64,000 bases of DNA from Oscillospiraceae bacterium (GCA_015066345.1 SVOQ01000004.1:1-64000); one strand, 5' to 3'; positions 50,292 through 60,917 are shown, numbered from the stretch's first letter. The notes: generated by a model from the letters alone, not told the origin. Made by a program: numbers and translations.

Positions 50292-51605
50292 GTGTCTGTT
50301 AAAATTGAGAATGTTTTGAACGGCTCTTACGGTGAAAAAGCGGGAGTTTTAAGTGGAGATATTCTTGTAAGTATCAATGGTAACGAGATTTTTGACGTCC
50401 TGGACTACCGTTTTTATATTCAGTCACGAAAACTCAGTCTTTCTTTGTTGCGACAAGGTGAGGAAATTTCTGCAAATATCCGTAAAAGTGATGAATATGC
50501 GGATATCGGACTTGAATTTAACACCTACCTTATGGATAAACAACATTCCTGTAAAAACAAATGCATTTTCTGTTTCGTTGACCAGATGCCCAAGGGTATG
50601 CGTGATACATTGTATTTTAAAGATGATGATTCCCGTATGTCCTTCCTTTTCGGTAATTATATTACCCTTACGGGTCTTTGCGAAAGGGAAATTCAACGTA
50701 TAATGGATATGCACATTTCACCCGTTAATATATCCGTTCATACAATGAATCCTGAATTGAGGGTTAAAATGATGAAAAACCCTAACGCGGGTAAGGTGCT
50801 TAGTGTTCTCGACAGATTTTCCGAAAAGGGAATTGAGATGAATACCCAACTTGTACTTTGTCCGGGTATAAATGACGGTGACGAATTGCGTTTTTCTTTA
50901 GAAGAACTTTCAAAACTTTACCCGAGCGTTAAAAGTATCGCGGCGGTACCCGTGGGACTCACTAAGTACAGGGACGGACTTTATCCCTTGCGTACTTATA
51001 CTAAAGCGGAAGCATCACAGGTCATTGATATTATTGACGAGTTTAATGCCCATTTTAGTTTCTTTAACGGCGGTAAAATCCTCGCTTACGCTTCGGACGA
51101 GTTTTATTTAATAGCCGAAAGACCCTTGCCCGACGGGGATTATTACGGCGAATACAGTCAACTTGATAACGGTGTAGGTATGTGTACACTTCTTAAAGAG
51201 GAGTTTGTGTCGGCTCTTGAGGAAACACCCGAAAGAGAAGTTAATAAAAAACTTACCCTTGCAACGGGCTACGCGGCGTACGATTTATTAAATGAACTTT
51301 GCCGTAAGGCTCAGGAAAAATTCAAGGGACTAAGTATTGATGTTATAAAGATTAAAAATGAGTTTTTCGGGTCAACGGTAACCGTTGCGGGACTTGTAAC
51401 GGGTATCGACTTTAAAACTCAGTTAGAAAAAGCGGATTTAGGCGAAGCGGTATTAATACCCCGTGTTTCCCTTCGTAATGAGGGGGATAAATTCCTTGAT
51501 GATATTACTGTTGAGGAATTAAGCGAAGCCCTTAAAATCCCCGTTATACCCGTGGAGAATGACGGGTATAAATTACTTGAAACTATTATTGACGGAGGTG
51601 TTTGA
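50292..51605 (+). CDS. PDZ-radical SAM-like DUF512 protein
   Basis: 437-aa protein. N-terminal PDZ-like domain (about 5-60: GSYGEKAGVLSGDILVSINGNE), then a radical-SAM-like cluster motif in CKNKCIFCFVDQMPKGMR (about 90) and a DUF512 C-terminal half (VGLTKYR, LYPLRTYTKAEA, ATGYAAYDLL). The family is conserved in Clostridia and cyanobacteria, but the reaction is unknown. The GTG at 50292 is chosen for AAGGTGGTG upstream and because it begins the PDZ. It is directly followed by der (one base). Confidence 0.85.
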   Translation: MSVKIENVLNGSYGEKAGVLSGDILVSINGNEIFDVLDYRFYIQSRKLSLSLLRQGEEISANIRKSDEYADIGLEFNTYLMDKQHSCKNKCIFCFVDQMPKGMRDTLYFKDDDSRMSFLFGNYITLTGLCEREIQRIMDMHISPVNISVHTMNPELRVKMMKNPNAGKVLSVLDRFSEKGIEMNTQLVLCPGINDGDELRFSLEELSKLYPSVKSIAAVPVGLTKYRDGLYPLRTYTKAEASQVIDIIDEFNAHFSFFNGGKILAYASDEFYLIAERPLPDGDYYGEYSQLDNGVGMCTLLKEEFVSALEETPEREVNKKLTLATGYAAYDLLNELCRKAQEKFKGLSIDVIKIKNEFFGSTVTVAGLVTGIDFKTQLEKADLGEAVLIPRVSLRNEGDKFLDDITVEELSEALKIPVIPVENDGYKLLETIIDGGV

Positions 51606-51606
51606 T

Positions 51607-52944
51607 ATGGCAAAACCTGTTGTTGCCATTGTAGGCAGACCCAATGTGGGTAAATCGACCTTGTTTAATAAGCTTACAGGTACACGCCTTGCTATTGTGG
51701 ATAATACACCCGGTGTTACCCGTGACCGCCTTTTTGGTGATTGCGAGTGGTTGGGTCACAATATGTTACTTGTTGATACGGGCGGTATTGAACCCTATTC
51801 AAATGATGTTATACTTTCTCAGATGCGTCGTCAGGCTCAACTTGCCATAGACAGTGCCAATGTAATTATACTTGTTACAGATGTGCGTGACGGTGTTGTG
51901 GCTACGGATGCAGAAGTTGCAACTATGCTTCAGAAAAGCGGTAAACCCGTTGTTTTAGCCGTAAATAAATGCGACTCATTGGGTGCACCACCACCTGAAT
52001 TGTACGAGTTTTATAACCTTGGTATCGGTGACCCCATACCTGTTTCATCAGTTCACGGTCACGGTACGGGTGATTTGTTGGACGAAGTGCTTAAGCATCT
52101 TCCCGACGAATACCTTGTTGAGGATAAGGATGAGGACGACTATATAAAGGTTGCGGTTATCGGTAAACCTAACGTTGGTAAATCCTCCCTTGTTAATAAA
52201 ATCATCGGTGAGGACCGAATGATTGTTTCAAATATTGCGGGTACTACCCGTGATGCAACGGACAGTTTCGTTGAAAACAGTTACGGTAAATTTATGTTTA
52301 TTGATACTGCGGGTCTCCGCCGTAAATCAAAGGTTGAAGATGCGGTTGAAAGATACAGTGTACTCAGAACTGATATGGCGGTTGAACGAGCCAATGTTTG
52401 CGTTATTATGATTGACGCCCTCGAAGGCTTTACCGAGCAGGACAGTAAAGTTGCAGGCAGAGCACTTGAACAGGGTAAGGGTTGTATCATTGCGGTTAAT
52501 AAATGGGATGCCTACGAAAAGGACGGCAGAACAATGGACTCATACCGCAAGGAACTTATGAAGGACTTTTCATTTATGTCCTTTGCACCCATTATCTTCA
52601 TTTCTGCAAAAACGGGTCAGAGAGTCGACCGCCTTTATGAGCTTATAAAATTCGTTGATACTCAGAATGCAATGCGAATTAAAACGGGTCAGCTTAACGA
52701 AATTCTCGCGGCGGCGACACTTCGTGTTCAACCTCCTACGGATAAGGGTAAACGCCTTAAGATTTTCTATATGACTCAGGCATCTACAAGACCCCCAACA
52801 TTCGTTTGCTTTGTTAACAATGCGGAACTTTTCCATTACAGTTATCAACGTTATATCGAAAACCAGATTCGCGAGGTCTACGGACTTGAGGGCACACCCG
52901 TGCGTTTTGTAATCCGCGAAAGGGACGAAAAAAGTAAACACTGA
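51607..52944 (+). CDS. der: Ribosome biogenesis GTPase Der (EngA)
   Basis: 445-aa GTPase with two G domains and a C-terminal KH-like domain, needed for 50S assembly. G1 motifs are [12 protein letters not shown] (about 10) and GKPNVGKSSLVN (about 187). The G3 motifs are DTGGIEP and DTAGLRRK, and the G4 motifs are NKCD and NKWD. GGAGGTG before the ATG at 51607 lies in the end of the upstream gene, so the two are coupled. Confidence 0.97.
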   Translation: MAKPVVAIVGRPNVGKSTLFNKLTGTRLAIVDNTPGVTRDRLFGDCEWLGHNMLLVDTGGIEPYSNDVILSQMRRQAQLAIDSANVIILVTDVRDGVVATDAEVATMLQKSGKPVVLAVNKCDSLGAPPPELYEFYNLGIGDPIPVSSVHGHGTGDLLDEVLKHLPDEYLVEDKDEDDYIKVAVIGKPNVGKSSLVNKIIGEDRMIVSNIAGTTRDATDSFVENSYGKFMFIDTAGLRRKSKVEDAVERYSVLRTDMAVERANVCVIMIDALEGFTEQDSKVAGRALEQGKGCIIAVNKWDAYEKDGRTMDSYRKELMKDFSFMSFAPIIFISAKTGQRVDRLYELIKFVDTQNAMRIKTGQLNEILAAATLRVQPPTDKGKRLKIFYMTQASTRPPTFVCFVNNAELFHYSYQRYIENQIREVYGLEGTPVRFVIRERDEKSKH

Positions 52945-52947
52945 TAT

Positions 52948-52980
52948 AAAAATCCGCCTGAAAATTCAGGTGGATTTTTG
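52948..52980 (+). terminator. Rho-independent terminator
   Basis: AAAATCCGCCTGAA / TTCAGGTGGATTTT with T run, four bases after der. The stretch from here to 53284 holds no gene, only AT-rich sequence that may carry the promoter of the next gene. Confidence 0.88.
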
Positions 52981-53284
52981 TGTAGTAAAAGTAGTTGTAA
53001 AAAACGCATTTGTTATAATCAGTATTTTAACTTGATTTACCGTCAAATGTGACAACTTACCGTTTTGGGTTTTGTGCGTTGTTACAAAAATAAAAAAATA
53101 CAAAAATTTTTGTGTAGTGTTTTTTGAAATATTGTCATTTATATATAGAAGGATATTATACATTGGTGGTGATACGTAAAAAGACGGTAACAAAATTAAT
53201 TTTTACTATTTTAAAAAAATACTGAGACTTTTTCCTTTTTTATTCGTTTAATAAATAAAGGAATATTATTAAGGAGGAATTATT

Positions 53285-55192
53285 ATGACAAAAAACTCAA
53301 AATTCAAAAAGTTTTTGGTGCTTGTTATAGTTCTGGTAGCAATATCTGTGTCAGTATTGATTGTAAATGCGGCACAGACAGAGGAACAAGTGAACGATAC
53401 ACAAAACCAAACGGAAGTGACTGATACAGCTTCGAATAGCAATATATCCACCTATTTCCACGAAGCAAGTGGCACTCTTATCGTTTCGGGTGAGGGAGAA
53501 TTAGAAGATTTTTATCCCAGAGGTTATGAGGTTATTGACGACGGTATTGGAGAACCGGTCGTAGTACCCATTACAATAGTTAAAATTGACACATCTGTTA
53601 AACACCTCATAATAGAGGAAGGTATAACATCTCTTTATAACTCATTTAACGATTTACATAATCTTGAAACCATAAGTTTTCCCGCGAGCCTTAAGTCAAT
53701 TGATACATCCTTTCTGGATTGCGATAAAATAAAAACTTTAACGTTCCCTTCCAAAATAGAAAAAATTGATTCAAGTTTTAATTCTTGTTACGGTGTAACG
53801 GACATCAACTTTTCTGGTGGAGCAGTAGATATTGTTAATTGTTTTTGTAACCTGGCTTGTTTAGATGTGGTGAATATACCTGCCGAATCTACTCTTAATG
53901 ATTCATTCGGTGGCTGTAAAAATATAGAAAAATTTATTTTTGGATCAGGAGTTAAATTAGAAGATCATGTAGAATTTTTGAATTCCGGATTTGTTAATGA
54001 AAATCTTGTTATTGTTGCTGATAAGAACGATGAAATGATGCTCAGAGAATATTTCCATAGCTATTATGACCGATTGAATTTTGCATATTATTCAACAACG
54101 CCCGAAAAATTAAATGTAACAAGTCAGGCAAATGGTATAAAGCTTGATTGGGAAGCAAAGCTTACAGCAGATACATACCATATCTATCGAAAGGCAAATG
54201 GTGAAAGTAACTGGACTAAGGTTGGAGATACAAAAGCAAGCTCATATTTTGATACATCTGTTGAGAATAATAAAACATACACGTATATGCTTAAGGTTGA
54301 TGACTCTGCAGATGGTGTTACGGCAAAGCTCAGTTATATTTCAGCTCCCGAGCTTACAAAAATAACCAACGAAGCAGACGGAATAAGAGTTTATTGGGGC
54401 AAGGTAACAGGTGCGGACGGATATTATCTTTACAGAAGAGTAACGGGCACAAAGGATTGGACCAGAATTGCTACCATCAAGAAAGGCTCAACAGTATCTT
54501 ACAAGGATACAAAAGCTGCCGCAGGCAAAACCTATGATTACATAATCAGGGCTTACAGCGGTAATGTAACCTCAGCCCCTGCGGAAAAAGTAATCAGAAC
54601 AATGAGACTTACCGTACCGAGCCTTACGTCCGTAAGTAACGGCAAAGATGGCATAACGATTAAATGGAAAAAGGTTGCCGGTGCAGACAGCTACATAGTT
54701 TACCGTAAGACTTATGACGCAAAAGCCAAAAAGTGGAGCGGTTGGGAAAGGATTAGCGATGGAAATACAAGCAACTCTTACACAAACTATTACTCAAACC
54801 GTTACAACACCGTGAATAGCATCGAGTCCGGCGTAAGATATAAGTACACCGTTAAGGCGTGTTACGGTTCATATACATCCTATTACAATACCTCGGGTCT
54901 TGATATATTAAGTCTTGAAACACCTGAACTCAGCTCCGCAACAAGCACGAAAGCAGGCGTGAAGCTCCAATGGAATAAAATTACCGGAGCATCGGGCTAC
55001 AAGATTTACCGCAAGACCGCCAACAGCGGTTGGGGTGAAGCCATAGCAACGGTAAAGGGTAACTCAACCGTTACCTACCTTGACAAAACCGCCAAAAAAG
55101 GCGTAACCTACACCTACACGGTTCGTGCATACAACGGCAATACCAAAAGTGGCTACATCGCCTCAGGTAAAACGGTTACGGATAAATATTAA
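53285..55192 (+). CDS. Secreted BspA-like LRR and fibronectin type III surface protein
   Basis: 635-aa exported protein. Signal peptide or anchor (about 8-30, ending VNAAQ). A region of irregular leucine-rich repeats of the BspA type follows (about 95-245; LKSIDTSFLDCDKIKTL). Four fibronectin-III-like units come next (about 275-635), each with IKW/LQW, GADGYYLYRR-type and YTVRAYNG-type strands. There is no LPxTG motif. Such proteins usually bind host or plant polymers or other cells. AAGGAGG precedes the ATG; a leader of about 300 bases suggests regulated expression. Confidence 0.85.
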   Translation: MTKNSKFKKFLVLVIVLVAISVSVLIVNAAQTEEQVNDTQNQTEVTDTASNSNISTYFHEASGTLIVSGEGELEDFYPRGYEVIDDGIGEPVVVPITIVKIDTSVKHLIIEEGITSLYNSFNDLHNLETISFPASLKSIDTSFLDCDKIKTLTFPSKIEKIDSSFNSCYGVTDINFSGGAVDIVNCFCNLACLDVVNIPAESTLNDSFGGCKNIEKFIFGSGVKLEDHVEFLNSGFVNENLVIVADKNDEMMLREYFHSYYDRLNFAYYSTTPEKLNVTSQANGIKLDWEAKLTADTYHIYRKANGESNWTKVGDTKASSYFDTSVENNKTYTYMLKVDDSADGVTAKLSYISAPELTKITNEADGIRVYWGKVTGADGYYLYRRVTGTKDWTRIATIKKGSTVSYKDTKAAAGKTYDYIIRAYSGNVTSAPAEKVIRTMRLTVPSLTSVSNGKDGITIKWKKVAGADSYIVYRKTYDAKAKKWSGWERISDGNTSNSYTNYYSNRYNTVNSIESGVRYKYTVKACYGSYTSYYNTSGLDILSLETPELSSATSTKAGVKLQWNKITGASGYKIYRKTANSGWGEAIATVKGNSTVTYLDKTAKKGVTYTYTVRAYNGNTKSGYIASGKTVTDKY

Positions 55193-55210
55193 TAAAGTTT
55201 AAATAGAGAA

Positions 55211-55263
55211 AACCGCCTGACCTTTACGCTGTTTCTCATAAGGATGTTTCAGCGTAAGGCGGT
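55211..55263 (+). terminator. Long hairpin after surface protein gene
   Basis: ACCGCC...TTACGCTG pairs with CAGCGTAA...GGCGGT. There is no T run, so it may be a processing or termination hairpin, or the edge of the mobile element. Confidence 0.45.
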
Positions 55264-55275
55264 GTCTTGGGATTG

Positions 55276-55307
55276 AGACGGACAGTTTCGACTGTCCGTC
55301 TTTCCTT

Positions 55308-55308
<1 letters not shown>
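55276..55308 (+). terminator. Terminator at element/chromosome border
   Basis: AGACGGACAGT-TTCG-ACTGTCCGTCT followed by TTCCTTTT, directly beside the recombinase stop codon. Confidence 0.75.
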
Positions 55309-56957
<1,649 letters not shown>

Positions 56958-56966
56958 TCAAACGTC

Positions 56967-57032
56967 AAACCGATTGAGAGTGCATGGTGCAGTTAGAGAT
57001 TCCTGCACCACAACAATACTCCAAATCGGTTT
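56967..57032. promoter_or_regulatory. Two-part hairpin upstream of the recombinase
   Basis: Outer arms AAACCGATT / AATCGGTTT and inner arms TGGTGCAG / CTGCACCA. It is placed between the 81-codon gene and the recombinase, suggesting a leader or attenuation hairpin. Confidence 0.45.
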
Positions 57033-57057
57033 CAAAGTCCAGATAATTAGCGATAGA

Positions 57058-57303
57058 TCAAGAAACTTTTTCAACATCTTGAACCATCAGTCTTTTCAGA
57101 CCTTCTTCACTGGAATTAGAGCTTTCGGTATTAAAAATAGACCGAACCTTGTATGTCATATTTCCAATAACATATTTGCTACCTGTACTCAACATCCCGT
57201 TGTTGTATACGTGACGCTGTCTTCTGCGGATACTTTTTTCTACCGCAGAATCGTATTCATTACCACAAGGGGTTCTGAATTCTTTATCATTAATTACTTT
57301 CAT
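57058..57303 (-). CDS. TnpW-like small transposon protein
   Basis: 81-aa basic protein. The C-terminal TYKVRSIFNTESSNSSEEGL and KRLMVQDVE resemble the TnpW-like small proteins near serine recombinases of mobilizable elements. The start at 57303 is preferred over 57309 because GAAAGGA would abut the latter. It overlaps the preceding gene by 14 bases. It may be a recombination directionality or regulatory factor (inference). Confidence 0.6.
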   Translation of the reverse strand: MKVINDKEFRTPCGNEYDSAVEKSIRRRQRHVYNNGMLSTGSKYVIGNMTYKVRSIFNTESSNSSEEGLKRLMVQDVEKVS

Positions 57304-57493
57304 ACACATTCCTTTCTTTAATTAATTCAACACCATTTTTGGTGCTTTTCTTTTTCATTTCATATTGTTCTTGTTGCCAAGCTTCGTATTCTTTTTGTCC
57401 TTCTTCGCTTTCAAAGAAAGCTTTAATCTGTGGTAGGAAGTGACGAACAAGAGCATCAATTTCATGTTGTGGCAACTCACATTTATTTGACAT
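57290..57493 (-). CDS. Small conserved mobilizable-element protein
   Basis: 67-aa acidic helical protein (LPQHEIDALVRHFLPQIKAF, then FFESEEGQKEYEAWQ). Similar proteins occur next to relaxase genes of Clostridia elements (from memory). GAAAGGT precedes the ATG at 57493. Function unknown. Confidence 0.62.
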   Translation of the reverse strand: MSNKCELPQHEIDALVRHFLPQIKAFFESEEGQKEYEAWQQEQYEMKKKSTKNGVELIKERNVYESN

Positions 57494-57510
57494 GGCTATC
57501 AATACCTTTC

Positions 57511-58968
57511 TCATAAACTTTCCATAGTCAGAGCTTCATCATCGTCTTGATCTTCAGCTGCACCTATGAGAGTACCTGCAGCAAGACCTAATAATGCACC
57601 GACAGCTTCACCATTTTCTTCAGCCTGAATGCGCTTACGCCTTTCTTCTTCGTCCTCATCATCAGTTATGAAAACTGAAGAAAGAGAATCACCGAGATTA
57701 CCGATGCCGCCACCGATGAGCCAACGCATATCGCCAAGTGGACAAGAAATGTTCTCATATCCAGTTTCTCCTTGGCTTCCAGTATTGCTTGGCGTAAGTC
57801 CGAACCCTTTGCCAAGGAATCTCTCGTAATCTTTTCGAGAGTCTTCCCAACCTGTTGCTCGTAATCCTTCATCTGACGAAGGATATTCTCTGCTTGAACC
57901 TGCTGGGAATGAATCACTGTTTTCGCTTCCGAGAGTGCTTGGTTGAACTTTTTCTGCTCCATTTCCGACCAATCTTCCAGCAGTTGATTCATCTCTTCCA
58001 CCGTAATCAGTTCGGTAAACATCTCCAATACCTTCGGATAAAGCTCTGCGTTGGTCTGCAGAATATCTAGCATTGTATCCCAATCCTTTTCCTGAATCGG
58101 AACCATCACCGGCATTGAACTCTGCATAAGGTTTTGCATATTCTGTGAGTTTCTCTCCACCAAATTTGCTATGGTAGAGGTCTTTTCTTGTGTACATTTT
58201 TTCTCTGAATTGTAGTTCATATTCAATATTCTCCTTTACATATTTTTTGTCGTGCAGTTTAATGTCACGACATTTTTTACCGTTGGGACAAGTAAAGGTG
58301 ATATATTTTCTTTCGCTTGTCCAGGTTACTTGGTAACCTTTTTTATTCATTTCTTTTATGAAAGCGTTTCGGCTACCACTACGCTTCATTGCATCATTGA
58401 TGTCTGCCATCAATTTAAATTTCCAACTCTGACCATTATCAGCAGCTCGATACTCTCTTGGCGATAAACTGTCACCCTTGCCTGTGTAAGTTTCGAGAGT
58501 ACTGAAGCCATACTTTTTGCAAAGCTCATCATTCAAACCTCGAAGTTTAACCACAGTATTAGGTGGTTGGTTCAGCTTCAATCCCGTTTCAAAGCTAACG
58601 GAATTGATAACGAAATGGTTATGAAGATGGTCAGCATCGGAGTGAGTTGTGACTAAAACCTCGTGACCTTGCCACGCTTTTTCAGCGAACTCCAAGCCGA
58701 TTTTATGCACCTGCTCAGGCGTAATATCTTCGTTAGGCGAGAAGGATTGAACGTACTGATAGAAGTTAGTACCTTTCACCTTGTTGTAGCTTTTCTTCGT
58801 TACCATAAACTCAGTAAAAGCATTTTCACCATCACAATTCACTCCACCCACAAGTCTTTTTTCACTTAACCTGTCATAGACTTTTTTCTCTTGAGTGCAG
58901 TAAGATATCAAGCCTTTCATAGCTGCAATGCTTTGGTTGGTTTCTTTGATGTATGTAAAAGTTGCCAT
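57511..58968 (-). CDS. mobA: Relaxase/mobilization nuclease (MobA, MOBP-like)
   Basis: 485-aa relaxase that would nick oriT and pilot the strand during conjugation driven by a helper element. The three-histidine metal motif is HSDADHLHNHFVIN (His109 to His118), preceded by the VLVTTH strand, with Tyr residues near the N-terminus as nucleophile candidates. After about residue 270 the sequence becomes Gly/Ser-rich and poorly ordered, exactly where another frame carries a coiled-coil gene. One-base overlap with mobC (TGATG). Confidence 0.93.
   Translation of the reverse strand: MATFTYIKETNQSIAAMKGLISYCTQEKKVYDRLSEKRLVGGVNCDGENAFTEFMVTKKSYNKVKGTNFYQYVQSFSPNEDITPEQVHKIGLEFAEKAWQGHEVLVTTHSDADHLHNHFVINSVSFETGLKLNQPPNTVVKLRGLNDELCKKYGFSTLETYTGKGDSLSPREYRAADNGQSWKFKLMADINDAMKRSGSRNAFIKEMNKKGYQVTWTSERKYITFTCPNGKKCRDIKLHDKKYVKENIEYELQFREKMYTRKDLYHSKFGGEKLTEYAKPYAEFNAGDGSDSGKGLGYNARYSADQRRALSEGIGDVYRTDYGGRDESTAGRLVGNGAEKVQPSTLGSENSDSFPAGSSREYPSSDEGLRATGWEDSRKDYERFLGKGFGLTPSNTGSQGETGYENISCPLGDMRWLIGGGIGNLGDSLSSVFITDDEDEEERRKRIQAEENGEAVGALLGLAAGTLIGAAEDQDDDEALTMESL
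57666..58220 (-). CDS. Nested mobilization protein inside the relaxase gene
   Basis: 184-aa protein read in another frame of the same strand, entirely inside mobA. AAAGGAG ends 10 bases before the ATG at 58220; a TTG at 58226 is the alternative. The product is a long coiled coil (about 40-150, rich in Glu, Gln, Lys, Met) with a C-terminal membrane helix (about 160-184: FLVHLAICVGSSVAASVISV then ILFLQF). Size, topology and nesting resemble MobB/MbeB of ColE1-type plasmids, which anchor the relaxosome to the membrane. The relaxase is low-complexity over this stretch, as expected if it is free to vary. Confidence 0.75.
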   Translation of the reverse strand: MNYNSEKKCTQEKTSTIANLVERNSQNMQNLMQSSMPVMVPIQEKDWDTMLDILQTNAELYPKVLEMFTELITVEEMNQLLEDWSEMEQKKFNQALSEAKTVIHSQQVQAENILRQMKDYEQQVGKTLEKITRDSLAKGSDLRQAILEAKEKLDMRTFLVHLAICVGSSVAASVISVILFLQFS

Positions 58969-59285
58969 CAGTTTTTACCTACCAATTCCAGCATTTGTTC
59001 ATAAATCTTTCGTTGCATATTGATTACTTCAGTGAAGTTATATGAGCTAACCGCACCTGAATTTATCTTCATAGCAATCTGATTTATGTTGTTACCGATT
59101 CGTTTAAGCTCAACCAACAAGGGTTTTGTGTCTTCGGCAACATTGATTTTGCTCTTGTTAGAAACTGCAATTATGTATTCTGTTAGATTCATATTTGCAC
59201 GCTTTGCTTTCTTTTCAATGAGCGCTTTTTCCGACTCTGTAAGTCGGACTGTGAGAGTTTTATCTCTCTTTCTGTTTTCTTTCAT
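58968..59285 (-). CDS. mobC: MobC-like relaxosome accessory protein
   Basis: 105-aa protein with an N-terminal ribbon-helix-helix (LTVRLTESEKALIEKKAKRA, NMNLTEYI) and the family motif LLVELKRIGNNINQIAMKIN, followed by a C-terminal helix. MobC proteins bind oriT and help strand opening. AGAGGTAG precedes the ATG. First gene of the reverse-strand mobilization operon. Confidence 0.93.
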   Translation of the reverse strand: MKENRKRDKTLTVRLTESEKALIEKKAKRANMNLTEYIIAVSNKSKINVAEDTKPLLVELKRIGNNINQIAMKINSGAVSSYNFTEVINMQRKIYEQMLELVGKN

Positions 59286-59289
59286 AATC

Positions 59290-59420
59290 TACCTCTTTTC
59301 TGTAGGGGGTTCGGGCTACTGCCCGTAGTTTGCGGTCGGCGGATAGCCGACTGCTCTGCTTGCCCCAGCTAAAGCAGGGACTTTTTTCCATTCGTACACT
59401 CTCGAACTAGTGAGTGTATA
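59290..59420. other. Candidate oriT region
   Basis: Four hairpins in a row upstream of mobC: CGGGC-TACT-GCCCG (59312-59325), GTCGGC/GCCGAC (59335-59351), CTGCTT/AAGCAG (59356-59377) and TACACTC/GAGTGTA (59395-59418). Position and hairpin clusters are typical for oriT, but no nic consensus was recognised. The rest of the gap up to 59802 contains more small hairpins (CCAC-ATCTTC-GTGG, GACAGGC/GCCTGTC) and no convincing gene. Confidence 0.5.
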
Positions 59421-59712
59421 TAGCATCCCATCACAGAGTCGTATTACGAGAGAAAGTTCATAAGACTTCCCCGTTTCGATGCTTGCCTTCTAAGTCAACA
59501 TCGTTCCTGCTTTGCACCACATCTTCGTGGCCCCGCATCGCGTTTCGTGAGAGTGGTAGGCTTGCCGATTCTCTTTCGAGAGCACTTTCGCGCCTTTCTC
59601 CATCGGCACGGAACTTCTTCCGCTGTCATCGCTCAATCCACCCGCCTCACATATCCTATTGACCGGCATATTCAATTGTCGTGACAGGCTTTTCTTTTTC
59701 GCCTGTCTGTGA

Positions 59713-59718
59713 TATAAT
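59713..59718 (+). promoter_or_regulatory. -10 box before the forward cargo gene
   Basis: TGTGATATAAT gives an extended TATAAT, just after a GACAGGC/GCCTGTC hairpin. No good -35 is seen, so activation or an extended -10 promoter is possible. Confidence 0.45.
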
Positions 59719-59802
59719 TGTAACAAGGATTTTGACGCCCAGAATGAGAAAGTAAATGCCATAAAAAAAGCAAAAGTTTACTTTTACACAAAAAGGAGTA
59801 CT

Positions 59803-60783
59803 ATGGAAATTCACGAACACGAATTCGGTCTTTATCTTACATTAGAAGAAGATGGTTATATAAAAAGAACCCTCATCTCAGAATCCGGTGCAGAAGATTT
59901 ACCTTCCACCAGAATTCAAGATGAGGTGATACTGTTTTCAGAATTAAATTTTAAACCTTATACTATGGTTGTTGATACTTTACAGGAGATGGCAGACCAA
60001 ATAGATTTAGAAGGCAAAGACGAAATGACAACAGAGGAAAAAGAAAAATTTGATTCCTTCATTTCACTGGTCGATAATTTACTGATTGAGTTAGAAAAAG
60101 AGCAACCTATTCAAGGATTGCTTTTGAGAACTACGATACAGGATTCGTTGCCGATAAATGATGATTCTGCAGAGTACGCATATTTGGCAACTAAAATAAT
60201 TCCTGAACAATTAAGAGCGATTGTTGATTATAACTTTTTCTTAAACAGCTTGTTCATTAACATGTATATTAAAAATCCTATTATTGAAGATACTGATTTA
60301 TACTTCATTTCAACACTAAAAATACAGCAACAATTAACTTTCGCAAGTAAATTAACAATACAATATTTTTTCAGGTCATTGGTGGATTATTACGTTTTCC
60401 TGACTATGCAATTTTTAAATACAAAACCCACTGTTACACGATGTGAATGTTGTGGTCGTTTCTTTGTACCCAAGACAAACAAAGCAACGAAATACTGTGA
60501 CCGTATTGTGAAAAACAATTTGACTTGTAAACAAATAGCACCGAGTTTGAAACACAAAAAAATAGTTTCTGATGATAAGGTTGTTGAAGCCTACGACAGA
60601 AACAAAAGAAAAATGTACCGCAGATACGAACGCAACGATGGTAAAGTATATATGCCTAAAAAAGGTTTGACTTACGATGATTTTTACGATTGGAATGACA
60701 ATGCAACCGAAGCAAGAGATAAGTATCTCAATGGAACAATATCTGCAGAAGAGGCATTGAAAATTATTGAGGTTAATGATTAA
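59803..60783 (+). CDS. Cargo protein of mobilizable element, DUF6076-like
   Basis: 326-aa protein of unknown function. The N-terminal half is acidic and helical. The C-terminal part has a zinc-finger-like signature, CECCGRFFVPKTNKATKYCD followed by CKQIAP, and then an Arg/Lys-rich segment (RNKRKMYRRYERNDG). This resembles the DUF6076/CGNR-like zinc-finger group from memory. AAGGAG precedes the ATG. It points away from the mobilization operon and is the only cargo of the element. Confidence 0.68.
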   Translation: MEIHEHEFGLYLTLEEDGYIKRTLISESGAEDLPSTRIQDEVILFSELNFKPYTMVVDTLQEMADQIDLEGKDEMTTEEKEKFDSFISLVDNLLIELEKEQPIQGLLLRTTIQDSLPINDDSAEYAYLATKIIPEQLRAIVDYNFFLNSLFINMYIKNPIIEDTDLYFISTLKIQQQLTFASKLTIQYFFRSLVDYYVFLTMQFLNTKPTVTRCECCGRFFVPKTNKATKYCDRIVKNNLTCKQIAPSLKHKKIVSDDKVVEAYDRNKRKMYRRYERNDGKVYMPKKGLTYDDFYDWNDNATEARDKYLNGTISAEEALKIIEVND

Positions 60784-60793
60784 TAGAGATGAA

Positions 60794-60827
60794 AACACCG
60801 AGAGCAACTCGCTCTCGGTGTTAGTTT
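60794..60827 (+). terminator. Rho-independent terminator
   Basis: AACACCGAGAGC-AACTC-GCTCTCGGTGTT then AGTTTT. Confidence 0.85.
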
Positions 60828-60917
60828 TATGTCATTCTTTACTTTAATATTTCTTCACTGTTATTCTTTGATTTATGCAGTAAAATTTTTGACACATGGG
60901 CAAAGGAAAGGAAAAAT

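Noticed and set aside
53000..53284. Possible riboswitch in the long leader of the surface protein gene
   Set aside because: Mostly AT-rich with no recognisable aptamer pairing; only the short TATAAT-like boxes are visible.
59490..59762. 90-codon reverse frame upstream of the cargo gene
   Set aside because: Unusual composition with no ribosome site, overlapping hairpins and the cargo promoter; better explained as non-coding oriT/regulatory region.
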